Below are positions 36,779 to 46,205 of a stretch of DNA of 64,000 nucleotides, piece by piece; the first letter of the stretch is position 1; each line of letters opens with the position of its first letter. This DNA is from Flavobacteriales bacterium. GTDB lineage: Bacteria > Bacteroidota > Bacteroidia > Flavobacteriales_D > Crocinitomicaceae. The notes under the pieces were generated by a model. That model was not told the DNA's origin, made no database searches, and saw nothing but the letters and a program-made list of their open reading frames with translations. The DNA is taken from NCBI GenBank assembly GCA_947449575.1, contig CANFRV010000003.1:62001-126000 (forward strand), given 5' to 3'. Position numbers and translations under genes: made by a program.

Positions 36779-37351
36779 TTAATAATCATAATTGTCAAAG
36801 CTTGACATATCATCATCTGAAAGCCCATCTTCATAATCGTTAAATCCTAAATCATCATCGTCGTCTTCATCGTCATCATCACCAGAAATTTCAGCTAACA
36901 AATCTTCATCGTCACTAATGTCCGTTATTTTAGAATCCTCTGGCGGAGCCATTCCCATCGCCATAAGCACTTGTGGTTCAACAGGTGCTTCTTTTTCATA
37001 CCCAACTAATTCTGCTAAGAAAATCCACATTCGAAGAAAATCATAGACCAAAATAATTTTTTGATCAGGCTCTTCAATGAAATCTTTTATGATAGCGTTT
37101 TTCATTACTGAAGGGATTGCATCAATAGAATCATCATCATACGACATGTCCATTAGGCTTATTTCGTGCCCTTTATCCCATTCATCATTGGACATATAAA
37201 ATGAAGCCATTTGATCACCTTCAAATCTAAAGGAAGAAATAATCGCTTTATAGAATGTTTCGAAATTGTCTGAATCGCTAATTAGAATATCTCTAAATAC
37301 TTTTTCCTGGTCTTTAGAATCGAGAAGGACTCTAAATTTTAATCCCGCCAT
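36779..37351 (-). CDS. PRiA4 ORF3-like (IS1096 passenger) protein with acidic tail
   Basis: 190 aa. The first ~125 residues (FRVLLDSKDQEKVFRDILIS, TFYKAIISSFRF, HEISLMDMSYDDD, KIILVYDFLRMWIFLAEL) match the plasmid pRiA4b ORF-3-like domain, known in mobile elements but also a stand-alone chromosomal gene in many Bacteroidota. No transposase or terminal inverted repeat is nearby. The C-terminal 50 residues are strongly acidic (GDDDDEDDDDDLGFNDYEDG). The gene is followed at 5 nt by a methyltransferase and preceded by cca. Function unknown. Confidence 0.82.
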   Translation of the reverse strand: MAGLKFRVLLDSKDQEKVFRDILISDSDNFETFYKAIISSFRFEGDQMASFYMSNDEWDKGHEISLMDMSYDDDSIDAIPSVMKNAIIKDFIEEPDQKIILVYDFLRMWIFLAELVGYEKEAPVEPQVLMAMGMAPPEDSKITDISDDEDLLAEISGDDDDEDDDDDLGFNDYEDGLSDDDMSSFDNYDY

Positions 37352-37413
37352 AATTATTTTTTTTTACTGAAATGTAAAGTTATCATTTTTTTACGAATTA
37401 AAGATTCAATTAA

Positions 37414-38829
37414 TTAGTTAATCAATCCTAATTCTTTTCCGATTTCCAACATATATTGCAGCGCATCTTCTGGATTATTATCAATTGTGCCATCTAATAT
37501 CGCATCCTTGATTCTCGTTTTTATTAAACCGACTTCATTGCATGGTTTCATGGAAAATGTTTCCATAATTTGTTGCCCAGAAATAGGTGGTTGAAAATTT
37601 CGAACTCGATCTTTTTCTTCGACAGCTCTTAGTTTTGAAGTTACTAAATCAAAATTTTTCTTGAATTTTTGAACTTTAAATTCATTTTTTGAGGTAATAT
37701 CTGCGTTACATAATTGCATTAAATCATCAATGTCATCGCCTGCTTCAAACAGTAATCTTCTTATTGCAGAATCAGTTACTGTCCCTTTTACCAGTGCAAT
37801 TGGTCGTAAGTGAAGTCGCACTAATTTCTCAACGTACTTCATTTTTGTATCCAAAGGAAGTTTTAATCGACGAAATATTTTTGAAGTCATTCGTGCTCCC
37901 ATTTCTTCATGACCGTGAAATGTCCAACCAATTTCTTTGTCGAATCGTTTTGTGGGTGGTTTTGCAATATCATGCATAATTGCCGCCCATCTCAACCATA
38001 AATTCTCGCTATACTCAGAAACATTATCCAATACTTCAAGTGTGTGATAGAAATTGTCTTTATGTGACTTACCATCGATGGTTTCAATTCCTTGAAGAGC
38101 AATCATTTCTGGGAAAAATTGATGCAGTAATTTGGTCGAATTTAATAATTTGAATCCTCTGGAAGGAAGTTTTGAAAGAATTATTTTGTTCAATTCATCC
38201 ATTATTCGCTCCATAGAAATTATTTCTAATCTGTGCGAATTATTTAAAATTGAGTTTAAACTTTTATGCTCTATTTTAAATCCAAGTTGAGAGGCAAAAC
38301 GAATCGCTCGCATCATTCGCAAAGGATCATCACTATAGGTAATGTCAGGATCTAAAGGAGTCCGAATAATTCCTTTTTCTAAATCTGCTAAACCTTCAAA
38401 AGGGTCAATGAGTTCTCCAAATGTGTCAGCATGTAAACTAATTGCAAGAGCATTTATTGTAAAATCTCTTCGGTTTTGATCATCTTCTAAAGTACCATTT
38501 TCCACGAGTGGCTTTCTAGAATCTTGTCGGTAAGATTCCTTCCTTGCACCAACAAATTCGACATCTAAATCTTTGTACTTAAATTGTGCAGTTCCAAAAT
38601 TTTCAAAAACGGAAACTTTCTTCACGCGCAAGATTCTAGCACATTCTTTTGCTAAATCTAAGCCATTTCCTATTACCACTATATCGATGTCTTTCGAAGG
38701 TCTTTCTAGAAGAAGGTCACGAACAAAACCACCAATAACGTAAGCTTGTAGGTTGTTTTCTGTAACTATTTGCGAGGCTACTTTAAAAACAGGGTGTTTT
38801 AAATATGATGCGAAATTCTTTTGATCCAT
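37414..38829 (-). CDS. cca: CCA tRNA nucleotidyltransferase with HD domain
   Basis: 471 aa from the ATG at 38829; a TTG at 38841 would add 4 residues and is less likely. Class II nucleotidyltransferase domain with VIGGFVRDLL and the catalytic KDIDIVV (Asp47 and Asp49), RRDFTINALA, the RNA-binding middle part with DDPLRMMRAIRFASQLGF, and an HD phosphohydrolase domain (MHDIAKPPTKRF, FHGHEEMGA). It adds or repairs the 3' CCA of tRNAs; the HD domain may remove cyclic phosphates. Confidence 0.95.
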   Translation of the reverse strand: MDQKNFASYLKHPVFKVASQIVTENNLQAYVIGGFVRDLLLERPSKDIDIVVIGNGLDLAKECARILRVKKVSVFENFGTAQFKYKDLDVEFVGARKESYRQDSRKPLVENGTLEDDQNRRDFTINALAISLHADTFGELIDPFEGLADLEKGIIRTPLDPDITYSDDPLRMMRAIRFASQLGFKIEHKSLNSILNNSHRLEIISMERIMDELNKIILSKLPSRGFKLLNSTKLLHQFFPEMIALQGIETIDGKSHKDNFYHTLEVLDNVSEYSENLWLRWAAIMHDIAKPPTKRFDKEIGWTFHGHEEMGARMTSKIFRRLKLPLDTKMKYVEKLVRLHLRPIALVKGTVTDSAIRRLLFEAGDDIDDLMQLCNADITSKNEFKVQKFKKNFDLVTSKLRAVEEKDRVRNFQPPISGQQIMETFSMKPCNEVGLIKTRIKDAILDGTIDNNPEDALQYMLEIGKELGLIN

Positions 38830-38838
38830 AACTTCCCG

Positions 38839-38846
38839 CAAATATA
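38839..38846 (-). promoter_or_regulatory. Putative -7 box of cca
   Basis: CAAATATA reads TATATTTG on the minus strand, 9 nt before the cca ATG at 38829, again implying a very short leader and overlapping the alternative TTG start. Confidence 0.4.
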
Positions 38847-38947
38847 ATCAAAAGTCTTACCTTAGCAGTAATGATTTTTTTCATTTTTTAGAAATAAAAG
38901 GAGTAAAGAGCCATCTATTCGAAATATATTCGAATCAATTATAGATG

Positions 38948-38986
38948 TTAATAACCTCAGATTCTTTGTTAATAGTAGGTTATTAA
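38948..38986. repeat. Inverted repeat spanning copy 2 of the 22-bp element
   Basis: TTAATAACCT (38948-38957) and AGGTTATTAA (38977-38986) are perfect reverse complements around a 19-nt loop. The shared element AACCTCAGATTCT/TTGTTAATA lies at 38953-38974. Copy 1 at 23999 lacks the right arm. Confidence 0.5.
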
Positions 38987-39126
38987 TAAATTAACGTTAT
39001 TGATCTATTTTGATAATTATTTAAAATAAATCATTAAATCGCTTAATTTTATTGAGTTAATTTATTGTATCGCAGTAGATATAAACTTATAAAAGCCTCC
39101 ATAAACAAAGTAAGCAAGATTATTTT

Positions 39127-39156
39127 TTTGTAAAAGCAACTATTTACCTATCTTTG
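39127..39156 (+). promoter_or_regulatory. Putative promoter of the small secreted protein/T9SS-B operon
   Basis: TTTG at 39127-39130 and TATCTTTG at 39149-39156 with an 18-nt spacer, one of the best -33/-7 matches in the window. The -7 box ends 50 nt before the ATG at 39207. Confidence 0.65.
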
Positions 39157-39206
39157 CGTATTAATTACATTACTAATAAATTACCAAACTTCTAGAACAG
39201 CTAAAA

Positions 39207-39569
39207 ATGATAAAAAACATACTATTTCCAGTCCTTTTTATTTTATTTTCTAGTAATTTACTTTCACAAAATTTTGCTGATCATTCAAAATATGGAAATG
39301 CGACGATTACGGATAATTTTTGTGTTTCTATTGATGATACAAAAGAATTGAATAATTTTTATGTGCTTGATATTGCTCCATTTAAATTTTCAGACCTTGA
39401 ATCTGCGAGAAAGAAATTTAATAGTATTTCAAATAATTTATTGACTTATTCTGTGGATTTCCCTAATAATTTGGTATATCTTGAAATTCATACCAATAGA
39501 ACAAAAGAAGTTAAATCTGCAACATGGTGGAAAAATTATATTCTATCACTATGCTTGCCTAAAAATTAA
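39207..39569 (+). CDS. Small secreted protein of unknown function
   Basis: 120 aa. Signal peptide MIKNILFPVLFILFSSNLLS, cleaved near SQ, leaving about 98 residues with mixed alpha/beta composition and two cysteines (CVSIDD and a C-terminal SLCLPKN). I do not recognise the family. It lies 20 nt upstream of the large T9SS type B gene and shares its strong promoter match, so the two are likely co-transcribed. Confidence 0.75.
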   Translation: MIKNILFPVLFILFSSNLLSQNFADHSKYGNATITDNFCVSIDDTKELNNFYVLDIAPFKFSDLESARKKFNSISNNLLTYSVDFPNNLVYLEIHTNRTKEVKSATWWKNYILSLCLPKN

Positions 39570-39589
39570 ATTAATTTATCTGTACATAA

Positions 39590-42118
39590 ATGAATAGTTT
39601 AACACTTAGAATCTGCGTTTTTATCATATTGTTTTTTGTGTCACCCACACAAGCTCAGTTAAATTCGTCAGGAGCCTATCTCATTGGTAATAATATAGAA
39701 GTAGGTATCAATAATTATGGATTTGAAGGTGCGCCAACTTTAGCAGGTTCGCACGCGAGGTCTGGGCAATTTGATCCTAATTTATATTTTGGTTTTGTGG
39801 CTAATCCACAAGTAAATAGCTGGGCTACTTATAATGGAGATTTTTTTACTCCTGGAAGTCCTGAAAATGGATTTGGTTTAGAAATTGGCGGGGTTAATTA
39901 TAGTAACAATGCCTATGATGCAACTTGGACTAGCACATCTCAATTTGAAATTAATGGATCCTTATCTAATTATTCTGTTACTGGTAACTGTATCTCAGTT
40001 GAATGGAATGGTACTATAAATAATTTTGCCGTAAAGATTGTTTATCACATGATGACAAATCAGTTGTTCTATACTACTGAAGTTACTATCACAAATAATA
40101 CTGGAGCTGTAGCTAATAATATCTATTATTATAGAAATTTGGACCCAGACAATAATCAATATTTAAATTCCGATTACAGCACGAATAACACAATTACTTC
40201 GCAACCTACAGCTAGTTGCCCAAAAGCATTGGTTTCTGCTTCACAAGATGCGGATGCTTTTTCAAGTGCTTCATACTTAGGTTTAGCTGCAATTGGTCTG
40301 AAATTTAGAGTCTCACATGGTGGTTTTTCTAATAGGGATGGTTCTGATATTTGGAATGGAATTTCTCCTTTAAGTGGAACAGTAGCGCCTCCTTATAATG
40401 CAGATGAAGCAATTTCTTTAGCATATAAAATAGCAACTCTTGCCCCAGGTGCTTCTGAAAAATTTGAATATAGTATAATTCTTGATGCATCGCAAATAGA
40501 TGCTGCATTCGCTAACTTATATGAGTTTACTGCAGGGTCTGATCCAGCATCAACTGCTTGTGCACCAATTATTAATTCTGTGACGATTTGTGCAGGTTTA
40601 CCAACTACGCTTGAAATTTCAGGACCAAGTATAAGTGATTACGCATGGACTTGGAGTCCAAGTACGGGATTGAGCTCTCCAACAGGTGCTGTGGTTACTG
40701 CTTCTCCAACATCTAGTATTGTTTATACTGTAACTGGAGTTCCTACAAATCCTTGTTTGGCTTTAACAATTTCTAAAACGATCAATGTCACTGTGGGGCC
40801 TGCACCAGATTTAGTAATAACAGATCCTGGACCACAATGCGGAAGTTTTCCTTTGTCTTCTTTAGTTGTAACTGATTTAAACGCCACGCCAAATACTACA
40901 ACTACTTTTCATTCTGTTATTCCTACAAGTGCTACTGATATGACAAATTTGTGGGGATCTGGTGTTATAGATGTTGGAGACGTCGTCTATGTAATGATTG
41001 CAGACCCTATTGGTGGATGTTATAATTATGCGCAGGTAGTAATTACTTTCGGAGGAACTGGGGAAGCTGGACCGGACAATTCACAGATTTATTGCAATGC
41101 AGAAACTATGGTAAATTTATTCGATTTACTCGGCGCTGGAGTTCAGAATACTGGTACTTGGAATGAAACTACGTTGCCTCCAAGTGGAAGTTTCAATCCT
41201 ACCACTGCAGATTTTACCATTTCTACTTTGCCTTTAGGAGTTTATACGTTTTCATACTCAATGGCAGCAGCTGCTCCATGTCCTAATGATACTGCTTTCA
41301 TTACCATAAATGTTGCTTCAGTATTCAATGCTGGCTTAGATGCTGATACTGCTTTCTGCTATGGTTCAATAAGTTCTTTAAATCTTAATCAATTTATTGT
41401 TGGTGGTGATGTGGGAGGTAATTGGTCAGCACAAGGTTCTTTTTCTGGCCAATTGACACAAACTGGAATGTTGAATACAAGCACTTTATTGGGCGGAAAT
41501 TATGTTTTTAATTATGTGGTTGCAGGTGGTTCAGGATCTTGTCCTTCAGATACGGCTAAAATGTCAGTAACGGTTTATAGTTCTCCTCTTGCGGCGTTTA
41601 CTATTAGTCCAATTGCGCCAGATGTTAGTAATTCACAAGTTGATTTAACAAATATGTCGGTGAACGCAGTATCCTATTTTTGGGATTTTGGAGACAATGC
41701 AACGTCTATTGAAGTGAATCCTTCACACTTATATAGTGCAGCCCCAAATGTTTTATACCCAATAAAATTAATTGCTACGTCAGTAAATGGATGCGTTGAT
41801 TCATTAGTTAAAACTGTGTTGATTAAAGATGTTTTAGTATTTTATATACCAAATACTTTTACACCAGATCATGATGAATATAATGAAGTATTTAAACCTA
41901 TTTTTACTTCAGGATATGACCCAACAGATTATCGATTAATTATTTACAATAGATGGGGACAAGTGGTTTTTGAATCGAAGGATGCCACAATTGGCTGGGA
42001 TGGAACTTATGGAGGTGTTCTTGTACAAGATGGGGCATATATTTGGCGAATTGAATTCAAAGAAACAATGTCAGATAAGAGGTATCTTTTGAATGGACAT
42101 CTTAATTTATTTAGATAA
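39590..42118 (+). CDS. T9SS type B (gliding-motility-associated C-terminal domain) surface protein
   Basis: 842 aa. Signal peptide ends near PTQAQ (about residue 22). The N-terminal ~300 residues are a beta-rich domain that I do not recognise (GAYLIGNNIEVGINNYGFEG). Then come Ig-like/PKD-like segments, including a PKD domain at about 660-735 with SYFWDFGDN. The last ~90 residues are the CHU_C/type B sorting domain: YIPNTFTPDHDEYNEVFKP, YRLIIYNRWGQVVFES, GWDGTYGG and DGAYIWRIEF. It is exported by T9SS and linked to the cell surface, perhaps acting as an adhesin. Confidence 0.92.
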   Translation: MNSLTLRICVFIILFFVSPTQAQLNSSGAYLIGNNIEVGINNYGFEGAPTLAGSHARSGQFDPNLYFGFVANPQVNSWATYNGDFFTPGSPENGFGLEIGGVNYSNNAYDATWTSTSQFEINGSLSNYSVTGNCISVEWNGTINNFAVKIVYHMMTNQLFYTTEVTITNNTGAVANNIYYYRNLDPDNNQYLNSDYSTNNTITSQPTASCPKALVSASQDADAFSSASYLGLAAIGLKFRVSHGGFSNRDGSDIWNGISPLSGTVAPPYNADEAISLAYKIATLAPGASEKFEYSIILDASQIDAAFANLYEFTAGSDPASTACAPIINSVTICAGLPTTLEISGPSISDYAWTWSPSTGLSSPTGAVVTASPTSSIVYTVTGVPTNPCLALTISKTINVTVGPAPDLVITDPGPQCGSFPLSSLVVTDLNATPNTTTTFHSVIPTSATDMTNLWGSGVIDVGDVVYVMIADPIGGCYNYAQVVITFGGTGEAGPDNSQIYCNAETMVNLFDLLGAGVQNTGTWNETTLPPSGSFNPTTADFTISTLPLGVYTFSYSMAAAAPCPNDTAFITINVASVFNAGLDADTAFCYGSISSLNLNQFIVGGDVGGNWSAQGSFSGQLTQTGMLNTSTLLGGNYVFNYVVAGGSGSCPSDTAKMSVTVYSSPLAAFTISPIAPDVSNSQVDLTNMSVNAVSYFWDFGDNATSIEVNPSHLYSAAPNVLYPIKLIATSVNGCVDSLVKTVLIKDVLVFYIPNTFTPDHDEYNEVFKPIFTSGYDPTDYRLIIYNRWGQVVFESKDATIGWDGTYGGVLVQDGAYIWRIEFKETMSDKRYLLNGHLNLFR

Positions 42119-42583
42119 ATTATATAAAAAAGAGTTTTAAAAAACGAAGATTTCTAGATGAGATCTTCGTTTTTTTTTGAAGTAAAAAATGATAATTAAG
42201 TGATAAACACCAATAATTGAAAGATACTATAAAACATTAAAAAAAATCAGACACTAAGTAGATTTATATCGAAGTGAAGTTGAAATGGTCTTTCCACAGA
42301 ATTAGTTGTAAATTTTCCGTAATCGCGTTTCGTTTTTTCGCGAAATATAGCGTGAAGGAAAGAATTTACAAGGGTTTTACGAAATGGAATGGAGTAAAAA
42401 ATTCCTTGGAAAGATCCTTGATTTTTGCTTACCTCCAGCACTACCGCTTGTCTTCGAAAATTACATTTTCTCTTCATCAAGGAAAAGTGAGAAAACACTA
42501 GTAGAAGGATAATTGAGGGTTACATGAGAATATTGGTTCTGAAGGCGCACTTATTTCCACATATGAATAAGACTTGGTCTTAA
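42119..42583. other. Intergenic region without identifiable gene
   Basis: Apart from the terminator (42141-42178), I see no gene. Overlapping frames on both strands at about 42247-42501 (83 and 75 aa) show biased composition and no domain. The region has slightly higher GC and short dyads (TTCGCGAA near 42340), so a small RNA or a decayed gene is possible but not supported. Confidence 0.4.
42141..42178 (+). terminator. Terminator after the T9SS type B gene
   Basis: Perfect 11-bp stem AAAACGAAGAT (42141-42151) with ATCTTCGTTTT (42163-42173), 11-nt loop, then continuing T-run. It begins 22 nt after the stop. Confidence 0.88.
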
Positions 42584-43141
42584 TTAAGCTCTTATAATTT
42601 TAAAAGTTCCATCAATATCAACTTTAATAATTTGAGAAGGGGTGGTCATTTGTTCTTTTAACCGTTCTTCAATTATTACATCAACATTTGCTTTAATTTT
42701 ATCTGAAATTTCAGCATAACTTTGTGGTGATGGTTTTCCTGAAAAATTTGCAGAGGTACTAATCAAAGGTTTACGCATTCCTTTTATTAGTTTGACGCAT
42801 GTGGGATCGTTTGTTATTCTAATTCCGATTGACCCATCAGCTGCTAATGCGGATGGAGCAATATTTCTAGCATTTGGATAAACAATTGTCAAAGGTTTTT
42901 CAGCCAAATCTCCTAATTCATAACACACTTCATGAAATTCGGGTATATATCGTTCGACCATGTGCCAGCCATCTACTAAAATAATAAAACTGTTTCCCTC
43001 AGTTCTGTTTTTTAACTGCATTATTTTTTGACATGCTTCCTCATTCGTTGCGTCACATCCTAAAGCCCAAATTGTGTCTGATGGATAAAGAATTGTTTTA
43101 CCACTTTTTAATAAATCGATGTAAACTTGAATATCTTCCAT
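42584..43141 (-). CDS. YrdC/Sua5 family threonylcarbamoyl-AMP synthase
   Basis: 185 aa, the short TsaC-type without the Sua5 extension. KSGKTILYPSDTIWALGCDA near residue 12 and KNRTEGNSFIILV, then STSANFSGKPSPQ match the YrdC fold. It makes L-threonylcarbamoyladenylate for the t6A modification of ANN-decoding tRNAs. It lies close to trmD, another tRNA modification gene, with about 100 bp of AT-rich sequence between. Confidence 0.92.
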   Translation of the reverse strand: MEDIQVYIDLLKSGKTILYPSDTIWALGCDATNEEACQKIMQLKNRTEGNSFIILVDGWHMVERYIPEFHEVCYELGDLAEKPLTIVYPNARNIAPSALAADGSIGIRITNDPTCVKLIKGMRKPLISTSANFSGKPSPQSYAEISDKIKANVDVIIEERLKEQMTTPSQIIKVDIDGTFKIIRA

Positions 43142-43244
43142 GTTTTTTTAATGTTGAATTTTTAATGCTTGATGTTTAATGTTTTTTTTATGTTGGAAGA
43201 AAGCCGAATTAAGTGATTTTTTTTTAATCGCACCGAAGTAGGTT

Positions 43245-43922
43245 TTAATCTTTCAATAAATCAGGTCTTCTTTCTAAGGTTCTTTCCATCGCTTTTTCTT
43301 CTCTCCATTTATCAATTTTCGCAAAGTCACCTGATAACAATACTTCTGGCACATCCCAACCATTAAAAGAGGGTGGCCTTGTATAAACGGGAGGGGAAAG
43401 CAAATCATCTTGAAAACAATCGGTTAATGCTGACGTTTCGTCATTTAATACTCCTGGTATTAATCGAACAACACTATCAACTAAAACTGCCGCCCCAAGT
43501 TCACCACCCGAAAGAACGTATGATCCGATTGATATTTCTCGTGTAATATAGTGTTCTCGAATTCTTTCGTCAACTCCTTTATAGTGTCCGCAGAGAATTA
43601 ACAGATTTTCTGATAAACTCATGGTGTTACATATAGACTGATTTAAAACTTCACCGTCGGGCGACATATAGATGATTTCATCATACGTGCGCTCGGATTT
43701 TAATTTTTCAATGACAGCAGAAATAGGCTCAATCGTCAGTACCATTCCAGCGCCACCGCCATATTGGTAATCATCTACTTTATGATGCTTATTGGTAGAA
43801 TAGTCGCGAATGTTATGAATGTGAATTTCAACATGACCTTTGTCTTGAGCTCTTTGCATAATAGAAGCCGAAAATGGACTATCAAGCAATTCTGGAAGCA
43901 CAGTAAGAATATCTATACGCAT
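43245..43922 (-). CDS. trmD: tRNA (guanine37-N1)-methyltransferase TrmD
   Basis: 225 aa from the ATG at 43922 ([13 protein letters not shown]). The open frame extends to 43970 but that part lies across a -7 box and is not family-like. The trefoil-knot SAM site blocks are present: [26 protein letters not shown] and [16 protein letters not shown]. TrmD methylates G37 of tRNAs and prevents +1 frameshifts. Confidence 0.96.
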   Translation of the reverse strand: MRIDILTVLPELLDSPFSASIMQRAQDKGHVEIHIHNIRDYSTNKHHKVDDYQYGGGAGMVLTIEPISAVIEKLKSERTYDEIIYMSPDGEVLNQSICNTMSLSENLLILCGHYKGVDERIREHYITREISIGSYVLSGGELGAAVLVDSVVRLIPGVLNDETSALTDCFQDDLLSPPVYTRPPSFNGWDVPEVLLSGDFAKIDKWREEKAMERTLERRPDLLKD

Positions 43923-43926
43923 AAGA

Positions 43927-43934
43927 CAAAGATA
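43927..43934 (-). promoter_or_regulatory. Putative -7 box 4 nt before trmD ATG
   Basis: CAAAGATA reads TATCTTTG on the minus strand. Four nucleotides separate it from the ATG at 43922, predicting a leaderless trmD mRNA. Confidence 0.45.
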
Positions 43935-43995
43935 AAAACAAAAAGGAGAAATTGAAAGTTCATGAAACAATCTGATTTCAAAAGATTAGTCAACC

Positions 43996-46194
43996 TCAGG
44001 TTATTATTAGACCATGATCTCTGAGTTGTGCTATCGTGTAACTATTCCAGAAAAGTGAGAATTCACCGAATGAATGTGCGTTAAATTCCTTTTGCAGCAT
44101 TTCAAAAGTATAGGTCTTTTTTGATTGAACAGCAAGTTCATGAAGAATTTTTAAAAGCCAATTTCCAATATCTTCTTTTACAATTACTTCAACATCTTCT
44201 TTTTTTGTGCTAAAATAGATAGAAGCCATATTAAGCGTTTTTCCTTTTTTTACCTTTGTATAAAACCGAATAGAAGGTGAAGGTCCAATCCAAATGATTT
44301 TTGAGCTCGATTTAATCTCTTTTTCATCATTCAAATCGATACAGCGTTCAATATAGTTTTTAGGGATACTTGTTTTAGGTATTTTAAAATCAAACCATTG
44401 GTTTAAAGGAAGCTCGAATCCAATTCCATGCATATAGTTGAACAATGATTTTTTTAATCCGTCACTAAATAACGCGTGATTACATCCTGTTTTGTCTGAG
44501 TGATACAGATCGTTATTAGCAAATGTTCCCATCTCAGGAATTAAATTAGTAACATTAAAATCTTCTGGATTTAAACCAATTGGACTATGAGCAGTCATCG
44601 CAAATTGATGCCAAAACCCTGATTGAATGGCTCCAATTTCTAGTAATTGCCGCACAACTTCTAGTGAATCAATTGTTTCTTGTTCTGTTTGTGTTGGAAA
44701 TCCATACATTAAATAGGCGTGAACCATCATTCCCGCTTGGGTGAAATTGTCTGCTACTTTTGCTACTTGAGCTACTGAAACTCCTTTATTTATTAGACGA
44801 AGTAATCGGTCAGAGGCGACTTCTAATCCACCGGAAATAGCAATACAGCCAGAAAGCGATAATAATTTGCAAAGATCATAGGTGAAACTTTTTTCAAATC
44901 GAATATTGGTCCACCATACAACCGTTAAATTTCTTCTAATTATTTCCAATGCTACTTCTCGCATGAGCGCTGGAGGTGCTGCTTCATCGACAAAATGGAA
45001 ACCATTATTTCCCGTTTGAGCAATTAATTCTTCGATTCTATCGACTAAAATATTCGCCGTCGCTGCTTCGTATGTTTTTATATAATCAAGAGAAATATCA
45101 CAAAAAGTACATTTTCCCCAGTAGCAACCATGCGCCAATGTCAGCTTATTCCATCTGCCATCACTCCATAATCGATGCATTGGATTAGCGATTTCTATGA
45201 CCGATAAATATTTTCGCAAGTGTAGATCGGAATAATCTGGAGTGCCCACATCTTTTTGCTTAAAATCGGGGAGGGTAGAACCATTGTAGTAAATTACTTT
45301 TTGATTATTTACAGAAAATGTCCTCTTTAAATTTTCGATTTCTCTCTTTCCTTCCAAATATTCAATTAAATGTAATATTGGTGCTTCTCCATCATCTAAG
45401 GTAATAAAATCAAAGAAATTAAATACTTGTATTTCAGTTAAAGATCTTAATTCTGTGTTTGCGTACCCTCCGCCGAGTGTAACCTTTATTTGAGGATGAT
45501 TTTTCTTAATCCATTGCCCGCATTTGAAGGCACTGTATAAATTACCAGGAAATGGCGCTGTAATTGCCACTAATGTTGGTTTTTCTTCCTCTATTTTTAC
45601 CTGCAGTAATTTTATTAAAAGTGAATCAATATATGTATTTTCACCTAGCAATGCAGTATTTAATTCATTAAACGTGGAAGCTGATCTACCAAGTCTTTCG
45701 GCGTATCTGCTAAACCCAAAGTGTGGGTCAATTGCTTCAATAATTAAGTCAGAAATATCTTCTAAATACAAGGTCGCAAAATGTCTTGCTTTATCTCGTA
45801 TTCCGATGGTTCCAAACGCCCATTCTAAGTCTTCTAATTGCTGAAATCTAGAAGCTTCAGGTAAATAATTGCGTTCACAAATCAGGTGAGAGATGGTCGA
45901 ATTTGTGTCGTGTAAAAAGGAAATAACTGGATCAATTGACTTGATGTATTCTTGTTTTAAATTGACAATTCGGGCACTGTTATCACTTAAATTTATTTCT
46001 TTTTGTTCAATTGTTGCGAAAAGCTGAGTTAGTCCTTCTTTTGAAAATAATTTTAAAATTACCTCAATACCTAAATCAACTTGATAAGAAGGGATATTCT
46101 GCGTGTTTAAAAATCCTTTCAAATAGGCCGTTGCTGGATATGGCGTATTTAACTGTGTAAATGGAGGCGTGATAAATAATACTTTCTGTGTCAA
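43996..46194 (-). CDS. B12-binding domain radical SAM protein
   Basis: 732 aa. The N-terminus (KVLFITPPFTQLNTPYPATA) begins a cobalamin-binding-like domain that continues to VTLGGGYANTEL and DFITLDDGEAP. The radical SAM cluster motif is CYWGKCTFC with Cys357, Cys362 and Cys365, thus CX4CX2C rather than the common CX3CX2C. Later SAM-barrel blocks include GFHFVDEAAPP and AISGGLEVASDRLLRLINKG. The only start available is TTG at 46194; there is a stop upstream in frame and no nearby ATG. It is 11 nt after the S41 protease gene. The substrate is unknown. Confidence 0.88.
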   Translation of the reverse strand: MTQKVLFITPPFTQLNTPYPATAYLKGFLNTQNIPSYQVDLGIEVILKLFSKEGLTQLFATIEQKEINLSDNSARIVNLKQEYIKSIDPVISFLHDTNSTISHLICERNYLPEASRFQQLEDLEWAFGTIGIRDKARHFATLYLEDISDLIIEAIDPHFGFSRYAERLGRSASTFNELNTALLGENTYIDSLLIKLLQVKIEEEKPTLVAITAPFPGNLYSAFKCGQWIKKNHPQIKVTLGGGYANTELRSLTEIQVFNFFDFITLDDGEAPILHLIEYLEGKREIENLKRTFSVNNQKVIYYNGSTLPDFKQKDVGTPDYSDLHLRKYLSVIEIANPMHRLWSDGRWNKLTLAHGCYWGKCTFCDISLDYIKTYEAATANILVDRIEELIAQTGNNGFHFVDEAAPPALMREVALEIIRRNLTVVWWTNIRFEKSFTYDLCKLLSLSGCIAISGGLEVASDRLLRLINKGVSVAQVAKVADNFTQAGMMVHAYLMYGFPTQTEQETIDSLEVVRQLLEIGAIQSGFWHQFAMTAHSPIGLNPEDFNVTNLIPEMGTFANNDLYHSDKTGCNHALFSDGLKKSLFNYMHGIGFELPLNQWFDFKIPKTSIPKNYIERCIDLNDEKEIKSSSKIIWIGPSPSIRFYTKVKKGKTLNMASIYFSTKKEDVEVIVKEDIGNWLLKILHELAVQSKKTYTFEMLQKEFNAHSFGEFSLFWNSYTIAQLRDHGLIIT

Positions 46195-46205
46195 AATTAT
46201 ATTTT

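Larger units (their letters stand above)
38847..39206. other. AT-rich intergenic region with inverted repeats
   Basis: 360 bp between divergent genes, without any coding frame. It contains a paired TTCGAA (38918-38923 and 38929-38934), an inverted repeat (38948-38986) that encloses copy 2 of the 22-bp element, further AT-rich dyads, and the putative promoter at 39127-39156 for the next gene. Confidence 0.5.

Noticed and set aside
36779-37351. IS1096-type mobile element
   Set aside because: Only the passenger-like domain is present; no transposase, terminal inverted repeats or target duplication were seen.
42247-42501. Overlapping open frames on both strands (83 and 75 aa)
   Set aside because: Both have biased composition without recognisable motifs and overlap almost fully; at most one could be real and nothing favours either.
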